This document shows, in pieces, positions 33,422 through 42,571 of a stretch of DNA of 64,000 bases. The position numbers were made by a program, and so were the translations under genes. The notes beneath the pieces were generated by a model. That model was not told the DNA's origin. It did no database searches and saw only the letters and a program-made list of their open reading frames with translations. Within the stretch, counting starts at the first letter, position 1, and each line of letters starts with the position of its first letter. Source of the DNA: Alphaproteobacteria bacterium (lineage in GTDB: Bacteria > Pseudomonadota > Alphaproteobacteria > Rs-D84 > CACZYB01); the NCBI GenBank assembly GCA_016297965.1, contig JAEDDP010000001.1, forward strand, positions 62,001 to 126,000. Direction: 5' to 3'.

Positions 33422-34609
33422 ATGAAAAAAAATATATCTTTTTTGGCATTGTCCGTTTTGCTTGCTTCTTGTGTAACAGATAGCAATGTTCCCATACGTT
33501 CGGCTACACGACCTGCACCGTATAATGAAACAAATTTTTATGATGCATCGTATGATGATAATAATATGGTTGATGCGGGTATGTATCAACAACCGGTGGT
33601 AGAACAACCAAATGTTGCCGATGCCGAACCACAACCAGTTGCGGAAAATAAAACTTCTATGATGGACGAGGTTAATTCCGTTAATGCAACAAACAATGTT
33701 GATGTAAATAAGACAAATTTTGGTGTAATGGGAAGTTATAAAATTGGAAATCCATATTTAATTGATGGCGTTTCATATTACCCACATGAAGATTTTGCAT
33801 ACAGTGAAATTGGTATGGCATCATGGTATGGTCCAAATTTCCATGGTGGAAAAACCGCAAATGGAGAAGTTTTTGATGAAAATAAATTTACTGCGGCACA
33901 CAGAACTTTGCCAATGCCTTGTCTTGTAAGGGTGACAAATTTGGAAAATGGTGTTTCCGTAAATGTAAAGGTTAATGATCGTGGTCCGTATGCAAGAGAC
34001 AGAATTATTGATTTATCATCCGCAGCGGCAGATGTTTTGGGTATTAAACAAAAGGGTTCTGCACGTGTGAAGGTTGAAATACTTCCAGAGGAAAGTCGTA
34101 AATTAAAGGATCTTGCAATTGCATCACAAAATACAGATATTTATCCACCAAATATTGGATATTCATCATTTGCCGTACAACCACAGGCAAAGGTTGAAGA
34201 ACCAAAGATGGTAAAGGAACCTGGTTTGGATAATGCGGTTTCCGCTGGTCCTGTACCTCAACAACAAGCGGTTGTTGCACCAGCTCCTGTTCCAGCTCCT
34301 GCTCCTGCTGTGGCACCTACTTCTTCAAATGCAACTAAGGCTTCTGCTAGTGGTGATTATTTTGTTCAGGTTGCGGCATATTCAACCTATGAAAAGGCCG
34401 AAGCATTGAAGGACAAGCTTGTAAATATTGGTACAGTAAAAATATTTAAATCTGTGGTTAATGGAAATACTCTTTATAAGGTTCGTCTTGGCGAATTTGG
34501 AACAAAGGAAGAGGCCGAAAAGGCAAGGACTGCTGTAACAAATGCGGGAATTACCGGATCACGGGTAATCCTTAAAGAAGATGGTGCCTTTAAGTGGTAC
34601 ATTAAATAG
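33422..34609 (+). CDS. rlpA: RlpA-like septal lytic transglycosylase lipoprotein with SPOR domain
   Basis: 395 residues. The signal peptide ends in lipobox LLASC (Cys at 16). A disordered Asn/Pro-rich linker is followed by the double-psi beta-barrel RlpA domain (GMASWYGPNFHGGKTANGE, then VKVNDRGPYARDRIIDLS). After an Ala/Pro-rich linker, a C-terminal SPOR domain (GDYFVQVAAYSTYEKAEALK) binds denuded septal glycan. RlpA enzymes cleave glycan strands lacking stem peptides and help daughter-cell separation. AAGGAG lies at good spacing before the ATG. Confidence 0.92.
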   Translation: MKKNISFLALSVLLASCVTDSNVPIRSATRPAPYNETNFYDASYDDNNMVDAGMYQQPVVEQPNVADAEPQPVAENKTSMMDEVNSVNATNNVDVNKTNFGVMGSYKIGNPYLIDGVSYYPHEDFAYSEIGMASWYGPNFHGGKTANGEVFDENKFTAAHRTLPMPCLVRVTNLENGVSVNVKVNDRGPYARDRIIDLSSAAADVLGIKQKGSARVKVEILPEESRKLKDLAIASQNTDIYPPNIGYSSFAVQPQAKVEEPKMVKEPGLDNAVSAGPVPQQQAVVAPAPVPAPAPAVAPTSSNATKASASGDYFVQVAAYSTYEKAEALKDKLVNIGTVKIFKSVVNGNTLYKVRLGEFGTKEEAEKARTAVTNAGITGSRVILKEDGAFKWYIK

Positions 34610-34645
34610 TAGTCAAGTTTCAATTTCCTTAACTAGTGTAAAAAT

Positions 34646-34672
34646 AAAGCCCTTTTTAAAAGGGCTTTTTCA
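34646..34672. terminator. Bidirectional terminator between rlpA and the S41-family gene
   Basis: AAAGCCCTTTT / AAAAGGGCTTTTT hairpin. A and T runs flank it so it can work in both directions. Confidence 0.85.
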
Positions 34673-34680
34673 TATAACTT

Positions 34681-36312
34681 TTATTGATTTTGTTTATTTA
34701 GGAGTTTGTTGTATACCACATTATCCCGTACAATATTTGTTGCGATTTTTAATGTTAGGTTTTGGGTATCCTTATTCGGATAAATCGCACGGCAACTGTT
34801 CCTTATATTATTGATTGTTTCCGCAGAATTGTTATTGTTTGTTGGGCGATTGTCAACAAATCGGTTCTTTATAATATTTGTTTTTAATGTTGTAATATCC
34901 TTTTCCGAAAATATTGATGAGGTGCAAATAAGTGGAACAACACCAGTTTTATTTGTTGAAATGTTTTTTGCATTTAATGTGTCATAGGTTGCAAATTCAA
35001 TTTCACCGCCGTTTGGAAGGTCAAATGTTTTTGAAATTGTTCCAATTCCGAATGATGGTGTTCCAATAACAACGGCACGGTTTACCCCCTCAAATATAGA
35101 CGCGAAAATTTCGGCGGGTCCCTTTGTTGTATTATCAATAATTATAACAATAGGAAGGTTGTTTGAAATATCACCAGATTTTGTTGTATAGGTTTGTGTT
35201 TCATCTTCCTTTGAATTTGATGCCCTTAATATTTCACGGGAATTGATGAAAAGGTTTGCAGATTCAATTGCTTCATCCGCAAGTCCGTTTATGTTTCCGC
35301 GAAGGTCAAGGATAAGTCCGGGCATCTTTTTATTTTTAATTGTATCAAATGATTTTTTCAATTCGCGGGATGAACCCTTTTTGAAATTGTTTATTGTTAT
35401 AACCGGAATATCATCAACTATTTCAACATTTGTTGATGGGATTGATATTTTGTTTTTTCGTATAAATACCCGTGCCGGAATATTTGAAATATATGGGATA
35501 TATGTTAGGTACATAATGTCCGTATCGGTACTTGTTAACAAATATTCAATTTGTTCATCGGTAAGGCTTCGTGTAGGGATGTTGTTTATATGCGTTATTA
35601 AATCGCCGGTTTTAACATCGGAAAAATATATTGGGGAATCGTTTAAAATACTTAATACTTGAAGTCCGAATGTTGTTTTTCGGTATGTAAAGCCAAGCGA
35701 GGTAGAGGCAAGGGCTTCCTTTTTCTTTTGTGTATTTATTGGGTCTGTATAATTTGCGTTTTCATCAAGACTTTTTAACAAATACAATGTCGTTGTATAA
35801 TAAATTTGTTCTTGGTTGGCATCGGCCATTTTTTTATTATTTTTTCGCAAACTTAATATTGTATTAAGGAGGATGTTTACCCAATTATTTACGTCTTCAT
35901 CCCCAGTTTTTTTGAAATTACCGATAAGTTTGTAATTTTTATCATATATTAAAATTCGGTTTTCTGTCGTATTCATTTTTAATTGTTCAACGAATCCGGA
36001 AAGACCTTCAAGGATTTTATTGGTTATATCCTTATATGATACAGGTTTTACAAAATTTTCGTGTAATGTTTTATAAAGGGTGTTGTAATATTTTTTTGCA
36101 TCCTCAATTGAAAAATTATCAACAATGTCGGTACCCTTTACCCAATATTCATTTTCGTTGTATGTGTATTTGTCCGCATTTTCCTTTGATATAGGAATTA
36201 CATCAACGGGACCGAATTTATATTGTATTGGTTTAATGGTTTGTTTTGTATTTGCAAAAACAGAAGAAGGGAGAAGTAATGACAATCCCAAAAATATTTT
36301 GTTATATTTCAT
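34681..36312 (-). CDS. S41 (C-terminal processing) peptidase-like protein, catalytic residues absent
   Basis: 543 residues with a signal peptide (ending VFA-N) and helical N-terminal region. A PDZ-like segment (GLQVLSILNDSPIYFSDVKTGDLI) precedes an S41 core with LILDLRGNINGLADEAI. In active CtpA/CtpB enzymes the nucleophile lies in SASASE and the general-base Lys in FGKG, 25 residues later. Here the corresponding sequences are TTKGPAE and FGIG, giving Gly398 and Ile423. Both key residues are missing, so it is probably a non-catalytic binding or scaffolding protein. It is 25 bases from secF on the same strand. Confidence 0.82.
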   Translation of the reverse strand: MKYNKIFLGLSLLLPSSVFANTKQTIKPIQYKFGPVDVIPISKENADKYTYNENEYWVKGTDIVDNFSIEDAKKYYNTLYKTLHENFVKPVSYKDITNKILEGLSGFVEQLKMNTTENRILIYDKNYKLIGNFKKTGDEDVNNWVNILLNTILSLRKNNKKMADANQEQIYYTTTLYLLKSLDENANYTDPINTQKKKEALASTSLGFTYRKTTFGLQVLSILNDSPIYFSDVKTGDLITHINNIPTRSLTDEQIEYLLTSTDTDIMYLTYIPYISNIPARVFIRKNKISIPSTNVEIVDDIPVITINNFKKGSSRELKKSFDTIKNKKMPGLILDLRGNINGLADEAIESANLFINSREILRASNSKEDETQTYTTKSGDISNNLPIVIIIDNTTKGPAEIFASIFEGVNRAVVIGTPSFGIGTISKTFDLPNGGEIEFATYDTLNAKNISTNKTGVVPLICTSSIFSEKDITTLKTNIIKNRFVDNRPTNNNNSAETINNIRNSCRAIYPNKDTQNLTLKIATNIVRDNVVYNKLLNKQNQ

Positions 36313-36337
36313 TTTTCCTCCCCCTTAAACTGAATGA

Positions 36338-37228
36338 CTATTTCATCTGCTTTTTAAACATCAAAAGAGATGATGTTGAAAGCAATGTTGATGAATAAGT
36401 TCCAATAATTATACCAAACAACATAACGGATGAAAATCCACGAAGAACTTCACCACCGAAAACAAGGATTGAAAGTACAGCAAATATTGTTGTGATTCCG
36501 GTCAAAATGGTTCGTGAAAAAGTTTCGTTTATTGAAAGGTCAATTATTTCAGACAATGACTTGTTCTTATACCTTTTTAAATTTTCACGGATACAATCGT
36601 AAATCACAACTGTATCATTGATGGAATAACCCGCAAGTGTTAATAGGGATGCAAGGGTTGTTAAATCAAATTCTATCCTTAAAATAATAATCATACCCAA
36701 TGCCAAAATAATATCGTGAGCAAGAGAAAGTCCCGCACCAACAGCGAATGGCAATTCAAAACGTGCCCAAATGTATAGAGAGATTGCAAGCACTGATAAT
36801 AAAACTGCAAATACACTGTTTTTAACCAAATCTGAACCAACCTTTGGGCCAACAATTTGTGTGTTTCTGTATTCTATGGTTGGGCCAAGTGTTTGTTTTA
36901 CTTCGTTCAACATTATGGCAATTTCTGCTTCGTTTTTATTTCCCCGTGGTAAACGGATTGATAAAAGGTCGCCGGTGGTTCCTTCGGATTGAATTTCAGG
37001 GGAAAACTTGTGCAAATCATTTCTGATTTGTTCAATGTTGGCAACACCTTGGGTCTTTACCTCCATCAAAATACCGCCGGAAAAATCAATACCATAATTA
37101 AATGGCTTTGTTGCGATTAGGTAAAGTGAGGCAATAACAAATAATCCAGCAATGGTTGTGAATATTTTATTATACTTCATTACGGAAAAATGTGTTTGTA
37201 TAGGTACAAGTTTTATAAGCTTAAACAT
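36338..37228 (-). CDS. secF: Protein translocase subunit SecF
   Basis: Inner-membrane partner of SecD that uses the proton-motive force to assist preprotein export. At 296 residues it has six membrane helices. The N-terminal IDFSGGILMEVK block, the periplasmic P4 region, and DLTTLASLLTLAGYSINDTVV followed by RENLKRYK are SecF signatures. No secD lies next to it within the window, unlike the usual secDF pair. It follows gatC by 14 bases and precedes the S41-like gene, suggesting one operon. Confidence 0.94.
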   Translation of the reverse strand: MFKLIKLVPIQTHFSVMKYNKIFTTIAGLFVIASLYLIATKPFNYGIDFSGGILMEVKTQGVANIEQIRNDLHKFSPEIQSEGTTGDLLSIRLPRGNKNEAEIAIMLNEVKQTLGPTIEYRNTQIVGPKVGSDLVKNSVFAVLLSVLAISLYIWARFELPFAVGAGLSLAHDIILALGMIIILRIEFDLTTLASLLTLAGYSINDTVVIYDCIRENLKRYKNKSLSEIIDLSINETFSRTILTGITTIFAVLSILVFGGEVLRGFSSVMLFGIIIGTYSSTLLSTSSLLMFKKQMK

Positions 37229-37242
37229 TATTTAAAAACCTC

Positions 37243-37536
37243 TTATTCAATAATTTTTGGAACTGTAAAAAATTCACCTTCATCATCAGGAGCAGGTGCA
37301 TTTTTAAGGATTTCTTCCCTTGTATTTTCCATTCTTACGGTATCAACACGTTTTGGAAGTGAATGTTCGTTTACGGAAATCAAAGGTTCAACACCGTCAA
37401 CGTTTACATCGTCAAGTCCTTCAATCCATTCAATAACGTTTTCAAGTTCAGGTATCATCTTTTCGGCAAGTTCATCAGGCATTCCTATACGAACAAGTTT
37501 TGCATTTTTTTTGATTTTTTCTTTTGTAAAGTACAT
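37243..37536 (-). CDS. gatC: Asp/Glu-tRNA amidotransferase subunit C
   Basis: Small subunit of GatCAB, which amidates Glu-tRNA(Gln) and/or Asp-tRNA(Asn). At 97 residues the length fits. ENVIEWIEGLDDVNVDGVEP and the C-terminal APAPDDEGEFFTVPKIIE are diagnostic. AGAGGAATTGCT precedes the ATG. gatA and gatB are not adjacent; instead secF follows 14 bases later. Confidence 0.92.
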   Translation of the reverse strand: MYFTKEKIKKNAKLVRIGMPDELAEKMIPELENVIEWIEGLDDVNVDGVEPLISVNEHSLPKRVDTVRMENTREEILKNAPAPDDEGEFFTVPKIIE

Positions 37537-37674
37537 AGCAATTCCTCTTTTTTATACATTGAATATTAGCATTATTCAGTTTTATTAGTCAAGTATTGAT
37601 TAAAAAGAAAAGTAAATTATCAAATTGATTTTGTTTATAAAATTTTTTGTTTGTGTAAATTTTAATTTTTTCTC

Positions 37675-37703
37675 TTGCAAAACATAAAATAATTATGTAT
37701 ATT
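37675..37703 (+). promoter_or_regulatory. Promoter of tRNA-Gly
   Basis: TTGCAA (37675-37680), 17-base spacer, TATATT (37698-37703), 12 bases before the tRNA. Confidence 0.7.
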
Positions 37704-37715
37704 ATTTCCTGTTTT

Positions 37716-37789
37716 GCGGGTGTAGCTCAATGGTAGAGTTCCAGCCTTCCAAGCTGGCCGTGAGGGTTCGATTCCCTTCACCCGCTCCA
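37716..37789 (+). tRNA. tRNA-Gly (anticodon TCC)
   Basis: Acceptor GCGGGTG / CACCCGC, anticodon stem CCAGC / GCTGG with loop CTTCCAA (anticodon TCC), T arm GGGTTCGATTCCC, and encoded CCA. 74 bases. It is followed after about 60 bases by the BPL_N gene and may share its transcript. Confidence 0.96.
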
Positions 37790-37852
37790 AGTTTTAGGGG
37801 GAAGATGATGGCTTTTGTTATCATCTTTTTTTTTGTTTTGAAGGAATAGATT

Positions 37853-38635
37853 ATGAATACATATAAGAAAAAAGTACTTATTTATAATGATAATGGTGTT
37901 TTTGATATTAGTAATTTGAAAAACTCGTTGAAAAATCATTTTATTAAACACGATGTTTCGGTTGATACAATCAATGCAAGGGAGCTTTTAGCAAAACAAA
38001 AGCTTAATAATGAAGAAGTTGTTGCATTTTTTATGCCGGGTGGAATTGCAAATGAGTATTACAAAAAATTGTTTGGTGAAGGAAACAAAATTATTCAAGA
38101 TTATGTAAATTTGGGTGGAACATATTTTGGAATTTGTGCCGGTGCATACTATGCGTGTAAAAATGTTGAATTTGAAACGGAAATTCCAGAATCTAGGCTT
38201 TCTATGAATTATGGACTTGATTTGGTGAATGGTGTTGCAAGGGGTACTATGTATAAAGAATTTGATATATTACCTTTTTCCAAAAGGCCAGAATCGGTTG
38301 CCGTTGTTAAGTTAAAAGGTAAAAAGTTAATGTCAAATTATGCGGCCATATATCATGGTGGTCCATTTTTTGATGAATTTGGTGAAGATTGCAAAGTTTT
38401 GGCAAATTATTGCTGTGATAGCAAAAATGAATATCCGGCGATTATGTCGCTACCTTATGGTGATGGAAATGTGATTCTTTCGGGTGTGCATTTTGAAACA
38501 GGTGCGGACGATTTGGAAACTTTGAAACCATATCTTTATAAAAATAAAAGCTATATGGAATTATTGAAAAATCTTAAAAAGGGTGAAAAGGCCCGCAAAA
38601 AATTATTTAAAAGTCTTATGACGAAAATAATGTAA
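37853..38635 (+). CDS. Biotin-protein-ligase N-terminal-like (glutamine-amidotransferase-fold) protein
   Basis: 260 residues matching the BPL_N domain found at the N-terminus of some eukaryotic biotin ligases and as free proteins in bacteria. A class I glutamine-amidotransferase-like fold is seen. VAFFMPGGIANEYY precedes GTYFGICAGAYYACKN, whose Cys sits in a nucleophile-elbow-like GxCAG. IYHGGPFF and VILSGVHFE (with a His) are further conserved blocks. No biotin-ligase catalytic domain follows. The substrate is unknown. AAGGAATAGATT precedes the ATG. Confidence 0.78.
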   Translation: MNTYKKKVLIYNDNGVFDISNLKNSLKNHFIKHDVSVDTINARELLAKQKLNNEEVVAFFMPGGIANEYYKKLFGEGNKIIQDYVNLGGTYFGICAGAYYACKNVEFETEIPESRLSMNYGLDLVNGVARGTMYKEFDILPFSKRPESVAVVKLKGKKLMSNYAAIYHGGPFFDEFGEDCKVLANYCCDSKNEYPAIMSLPYGDGNVILSGVHFETGADDLETLKPYLYKNKSYMELLKNLKKGEKARKKLFKSLMTKIM

Positions 38636-38651
38636 AATATTTAAAAATAAC

Positions 38652-38680
38652 TTGCTTTTTTTAAATAATTTCTATACAAT
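38652..38680 (+). promoter_or_regulatory. Promoter of tuf
   Basis: TTGCTT (38652-38657), 17-base spacer, TACAAT (38675-38680). The 80-base leader contains a small TCAGG/CCTGA hairpin near 38700. Confidence 0.75.
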
Positions 38681-38766
38681 ATGGCGCATGTGATTTTAAA
38701 TCAGGGGATTCCTGATGACAATCCTTTGGCAAAAACTGTTAATATAAACTTAAAAGGAGCTATAAT

Positions 38767-39942
38767 ATGGCAAAAGAAACATATGTAAGAACAAAGCCCC
38801 ATGTAAACATTGGTACTATTGGCCATGTTGATCATGGTAAGACAACAACAACTGCTGCTATTACAAAGTTCTTTGGTGAATTCAGAGCTTATGATCAAAT
38901 TGATAATGCACCAGAAGAAAAAGCACGTGGTATTACTATTAACACATCTCATGTTGAATATGAAACAGACAAGAGACACTATGCTCACGTTGACTGTCCA
39001 GGGCATGCCGATTATGTTAAGAACATGATCACTGGTGCTGCTCAAATGGATGGTGCTATTTTGGTTGTTTCAGCTGCTGATGGTCCTATGCCTCAAACAC
39101 GTGAACACATCCTTCTTGCACGTCAAGTTGGTGTTCCAGCAATCGTTGTATTCTTGAACAAATGTGATATGGTTGATGATCCAGAAATGCTTGAACTTGT
39201 TGAAATGGAAGTTCGTGACCTATTGACAAAATATGGTTTCCCTGGTGATACAACTCCAATCATTCGTGGTTCTGCTCTTTGTGCTTTGGAAGATACAAAC
39301 AAAGAACTTGGTGAAGATGCAATCCGTAAGTTGATGGCTGCTGTTGATGAATTTATTCCAACTCCAGATCGTCCACTTGATAAACCATTCTTGATGCCAA
39401 TTGAAGACGTTTTCTCAATTTCAGGACGTGGTACTGTTGTTACAGGTCGTGTTGAAACTGGTGTTGTTAGAGTTGGTGATGAAGTTGAAATTGTTGGTAT
39501 TAGACCTACAACAAAAACAACTGTTACTGGTGTTGAAATGTTCCGTAAACTTCTTGATGAAGGTGAAGCTGGTGATAACATTGGTGTTCTTCTTCGTGGT
39601 ACAAAGAAAGAAGAAGTTGAACGTGGACAAGTTCTTGCAAAACCTGGTACAGTTACACCACACAAGAAATTTGAATGTGAATGCTATATTTTGACAAAAG
39701 AAGAAGGTGGTAGACATACTGCATTCTTGTCAAACTATCGTCCACAATTCTATTTCAGAACAACTGATGTTACAGGTGCCGTAGTTCTTCCAGAAGATGT
39801 GAAGATGGTTATGCCTGGTGATAACGTAAGAATGACAGTTGAACTTATAACATCTGTTGCTATGAGTGAAGGTCTTCGTTTTGCTATCCGTGAAGGTGGT
39901 AGAACAGTTGGTGCTGGTGTTGTTTCAAAGATTATTGAATAA
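38767..39942 (+). CDS. tuf: Elongation factor Tu
   Basis: GTPase delivering aminoacyl-tRNA to the ribosome. 391 residues. G1 is GHVDHGKT, and the switch I region has RGITINTSHVEY. G3 is DCPGHADYVKNMITGAAQMD and G4 is NKCD. Domains II and III have the standard GRGTVVTGRVE and RPQFYFRTTDVTG. AAAAGGAGCTATAAT precedes the ATG. The gene stands alone with its own promoter and terminator, not beside fusA/rpsG. It uses a restricted codon set typical of very high expression. Confidence 0.98.
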   Translation: MAKETYVRTKPHVNIGTIGHVDHGKTTTTAAITKFFGEFRAYDQIDNAPEEKARGITINTSHVEYETDKRHYAHVDCPGHADYVKNMITGAAQMDGAILVVSAADGPMPQTREHILLARQVGVPAIVVFLNKCDMVDDPEMLELVEMEVRDLLTKYGFPGDTTPIIRGSALCALEDTNKELGEDAIRKLMAAVDEFIPTPDRPLDKPFLMPIEDVFSISGRGTVVTGRVETGVVRVGDEVEIVGIRPTTKTTVTGVEMFRKLLDEGEAGDNIGVLLRGTKKEEVERGQVLAKPGTVTPHKKFECECYILTKEEGGRHTAFLSNYRPQFYFRTTDVTGAVVLPEDVKMVMPGDNVRMTVELITSVAMSEGLRFAIREGGRTVGAGVVSKIIE

Positions 39943-39971
39943 CATTGGTTTTTCAGCTTAGATACAAGGAA

Positions 39972-39993
39972 CCTCCCGTTTGGGAGGTTTTTT
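39972..39993 (+). terminator. Rho-independent terminator of tuf
   Basis: CCTCCC, GTTT loop, GGGAGG, then six T. Confidence 0.93.
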
Positions 39994-40070
39994 GTTGTAT
40001 TGTTTTATTTTGTTTTTGCTTTTTTATAAAGAATCAGATAAGCTTTTTGTGAAAGTAAAGGGTTTTAGTT

Positions 40071-41825
40071 ATGGCATTTGATAAAGCGTTTATAGAAAGT
40101 ATAAGGGACAGAATTTCAATAGTTGATGTTATTTCACGATATGTTCCACTCACAAGAAAAGGTAAGGAAAATTGGGGATGTTGTCCGTTCCATACGGAAA
40201 AAACAGCTTCGTTTTCGGTAAGTGAGGATAAAAATTTTTATCATTGTTTTGGTTGTGGTGCGCATGGTGATGTAATAACTTTTATTATGCAAACGCAACA
40301 TCTTTCTTTTATTGAAGCGATTGAAAAGCTTTGTCATGATGCGGGGATTCCAATTCCTGTGGCGACGGAAGAACAGAAACGTCGGGATAAGGAATCACAT
40401 GATCTTTATGAAGTATTGCAAATGGCGGCGGATTATTATAAGGAAAAACTTTTTTCGGATGAAGGAATGGTTGGACTTGAATATTTACGAAAACGTCAAT
40501 TATCCGATGAAATGATTGCAAACTTTCATTTGTGTTATGCACCGGCGGGACGTGATAACCTTATTCAATATTTAAAGGGGAAGGGGGTTCCGTTAAAGCT
40601 TATCCTTGATGCTGGGCTTGCCCGTGTAAGTGATAGAACTCATACACCGTATGATTATTTTCGTGAACGGGTTTTGTTCCCGATTACGGATTCACGGGGG
40701 CGAATTATTGCTTTTGGCGGACGTATTATGATAAAGGATGATAGTCTTCCAAAGTATCTAAATTCACCAGAATCATTAGTGTTTTCAAAGGGACGAAACT
40801 TGTATGGGCTTGCCCAAGCACGAATTGCCGCCATAGAAAGCAAGCAAGTTATTGCAACAGAAGGATATATGGATTGTATATCATTGCACCAGTTTGGTTT
40901 TAAAATGGCGGTGGCTCCTCTTGGTACGGCTATAACCGAAATGCAAATAGAATTATTATGGAAATTAGCTCCGGAGCCAACACTTTGTTTTGATTCCGAT
41001 GGTGCAGGAAGAAAGGCGGGGATAAGAGCTGCATTAAGGGTTCTTCCTATACTTAAACCTGGGTATTCGTTAAGGTTTTGTTTGCTTGAAGGAGCAAAGG
41101 ATCCGGATGAATTTTTACATGCCTATGGTCATGAAAAATTTCAGGAAGTTCTTGATTCAAAATGTATTTCTTTGTCAGATATTTTGTGGATGTATTTTAC
41201 CTCTGACAGAGATGTAAAAACTCCGGAACAACGGGCTGGATTGGAAGAAGATATAAAACGGGAACTTTCTCGGGTGAAAAGTGAAAGTATTCGCAAATTT
41301 TATTTGGATGAATTTAATCAGCGGATGAGGAGACAATATTCAAAACTTGCCAGTGTGAAAAAAACTGTTATTCCAAAGGCAAATCCAGAAAATTTGAATG
41401 AAAAAATGATTTTGGCTTTTTCAATTGCCTATCCAAATTTGTTTGCAAAGTTTTTGGAAAGTGGTAAGAAAATAGAACTTTCACATCCGGTTTATAAGAA
41501 GATTTTTGATGAAGTTATACGGGAGGTTTCGGTTAATCCGCATACCAGAGAAACAATTTTACGGTACCTTAATGATAAGGGATTTAATCCACAGGTTCTT
41601 TTGAAATTTGAAATTGAATCTTTGGTTAAAAATCCGGAGGAAGCATCAAAGCTTTTGGATGAAAAAGTTTTGCGGTTTGATTTGGAAAAATTGGAGACGG
41701 AATTTAAGGATTTGAATGTTCAACTTTTGACGGTTTCAGGAGATGAAGTTGAGAAGGTTCGTGAAAAAATTCAGGCTGTGAAATCGGAAATGCAAAATAT
41801 AAAGGATAAGTTGGAGGAAGTTTAG
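40071..41825 (+). CDS. dnaG: DNA primase
   Basis: Synthesises RNA primers for lagging-strand replication. 584 residues. The N-terminal CHC2 zinc finger is CCPFHTEKTASFSVS, then FYHCFGCG. The RNA polymerase core has a Toprim domain with EGYMDCISLHQFG and CFDSDGAGRKAG. A C-terminal helicase-interaction region follows and ends in a coiled coil. GTGAAAGTAAAGGG precedes the ATG. nth follows after 3 bases, so the two genes are co-transcribed. Confidence 0.96.
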   Translation: MAFDKAFIESIRDRISIVDVISRYVPLTRKGKENWGCCPFHTEKTASFSVSEDKNFYHCFGCGAHGDVITFIMQTQHLSFIEAIEKLCHDAGIPIPVATEEQKRRDKESHDLYEVLQMAADYYKEKLFSDEGMVGLEYLRKRQLSDEMIANFHLCYAPAGRDNLIQYLKGKGVPLKLILDAGLARVSDRTHTPYDYFRERVLFPITDSRGRIIAFGGRIMIKDDSLPKYLNSPESLVFSKGRNLYGLAQARIAAIESKQVIATEGYMDCISLHQFGFKMAVAPLGTAITEMQIELLWKLAPEPTLCFDSDGAGRKAGIRAALRVLPILKPGYSLRFCLLEGAKDPDEFLHAYGHEKFQEVLDSKCISLSDILWMYFTSDRDVKTPEQRAGLEEDIKRELSRVKSESIRKFYLDEFNQRMRRQYSKLASVKKTVIPKANPENLNEKMILAFSIAYPNLFAKFLESGKKIELSHPVYKKIFDEVIREVSVNPHTRETILRYLNDKGFNPQVLLKFEIESLVKNPEEASKLLDEKVLRFDLEKLETEFKDLNVQLLTVSGDEVEKVREKIQAVKSEMQNIKDKLEEV

Positions 41826-41828
41826 GTT

Positions 41829-42470
41829 ATGATGGTGATGAAAAAGTCAGAATTTCTTGAAATGCTTTGTCTTTTTGATGAAAAGATTGGTCCGAAAAAA
41901 TCTGAACTTAATTATAAAAATCCGTATACCTTTGCGGTGGCGGTGTTGCTTTCAGCACAGGCGACCGATAAGTCGGTGAATATTGCGACAAAGGATTTGT
42001 TTGAAGTTGCCGATAATCCACGGGCGATGGTTGAACTTGGGCTTTTGGAAGTTAAAAAGTACATCCGGACAATAGGACTTTTTAATGCAAAGGCAAAGCA
42101 TATTATTGAAATGTCGGAAATGCTTATTTCTGATTTTAATGGCGAACTTCCACGGACGCGTGAAGATTTGATGAAGCTTTCAGGGATTGGAAGAAAGTCG
42201 GCGAATGTTATTTTGAATGAACTTTATGGTGAACCAACCATTGGTGTGGATACGCATGTTCTTCGTCTTGTGAAACGGCTTGGGCTTATGGGGGATGAAT
42301 TTAAGACACCGGAGGAGGTTGAAGCGGAACTTGACCGGATTATTCCGGAAAAATATAAACCATTTATTTCAAATTATTTGGTTTTGTTTGGACGGTATGT
42401 TTGTCGGGCGAAAAATCCAAAATGCGATGAATGTTATATGAAAAAATTTTGTCAGTTGCTAAAAAAGTAA
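41829..42470 (+). CDS. nth: Endonuclease III
   Basis: DNA glycosylase/AP lyase for oxidised pyrimidines in base-excision repair. 213 residues. Helix-hairpin-helix LSGIGRKSANVIL contains catalytic Lys (K123), and VDTHVLRL contains catalytic Asp (D141). The C-terminal 4Fe-4S loop is C-x6-C-x2-C-x5-C (CRAKNPKCDECYMKKFC). Ribosome site GGAGGAAG lies in the end of dnaG. Several in-frame starts (41829, 41832, 41838) are possible and the difference is at most three residues. Confidence 0.95.
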   Translation: MMVMKKSEFLEMLCLFDEKIGPKKSELNYKNPYTFAVAVLLSAQATDKSVNIATKDLFEVADNPRAMVELGLLEVKKYIRTIGLFNAKAKHIIEMSEMLISDFNGELPRTREDLMKLSGIGRKSANVILNELYGEPTIGVDTHVLRLVKRLGLMGDEFKTPEEVEAELDRIIPEKYKPFISNYLVLFGRYVCRAKNPKCDECYMKKFCQLLKK

Positions 42471-42498
42471 ATTTTTTTTCAAAATTTATAACTTTTTC

Positions 42499-42527
42499 TT
42501 GTAGTTTTTAAAGTTCTATTTTATATT
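42499..42527 (+). promoter_or_regulatory. Promoter of mreB
   Basis: TTGTAG (42499-42504), 17-base spacer, TATATT (42522-42527). Confidence 0.6.
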
Positions 42528-42571
42528 TATGTGTAATTGTAAAAAATCTTTAAAATTTATGGAGAGTATTT

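Noticed and set aside
24000..38000. CRISPR array or repeat-spacer structure
   Set aside because: No regularly spaced direct repeats were seen here or elsewhere in the window.
39123..39665. 180-codon minus-strand frame in tuf
   Set aside because: Antisense artefact of the strongly biased tuf codon usage.
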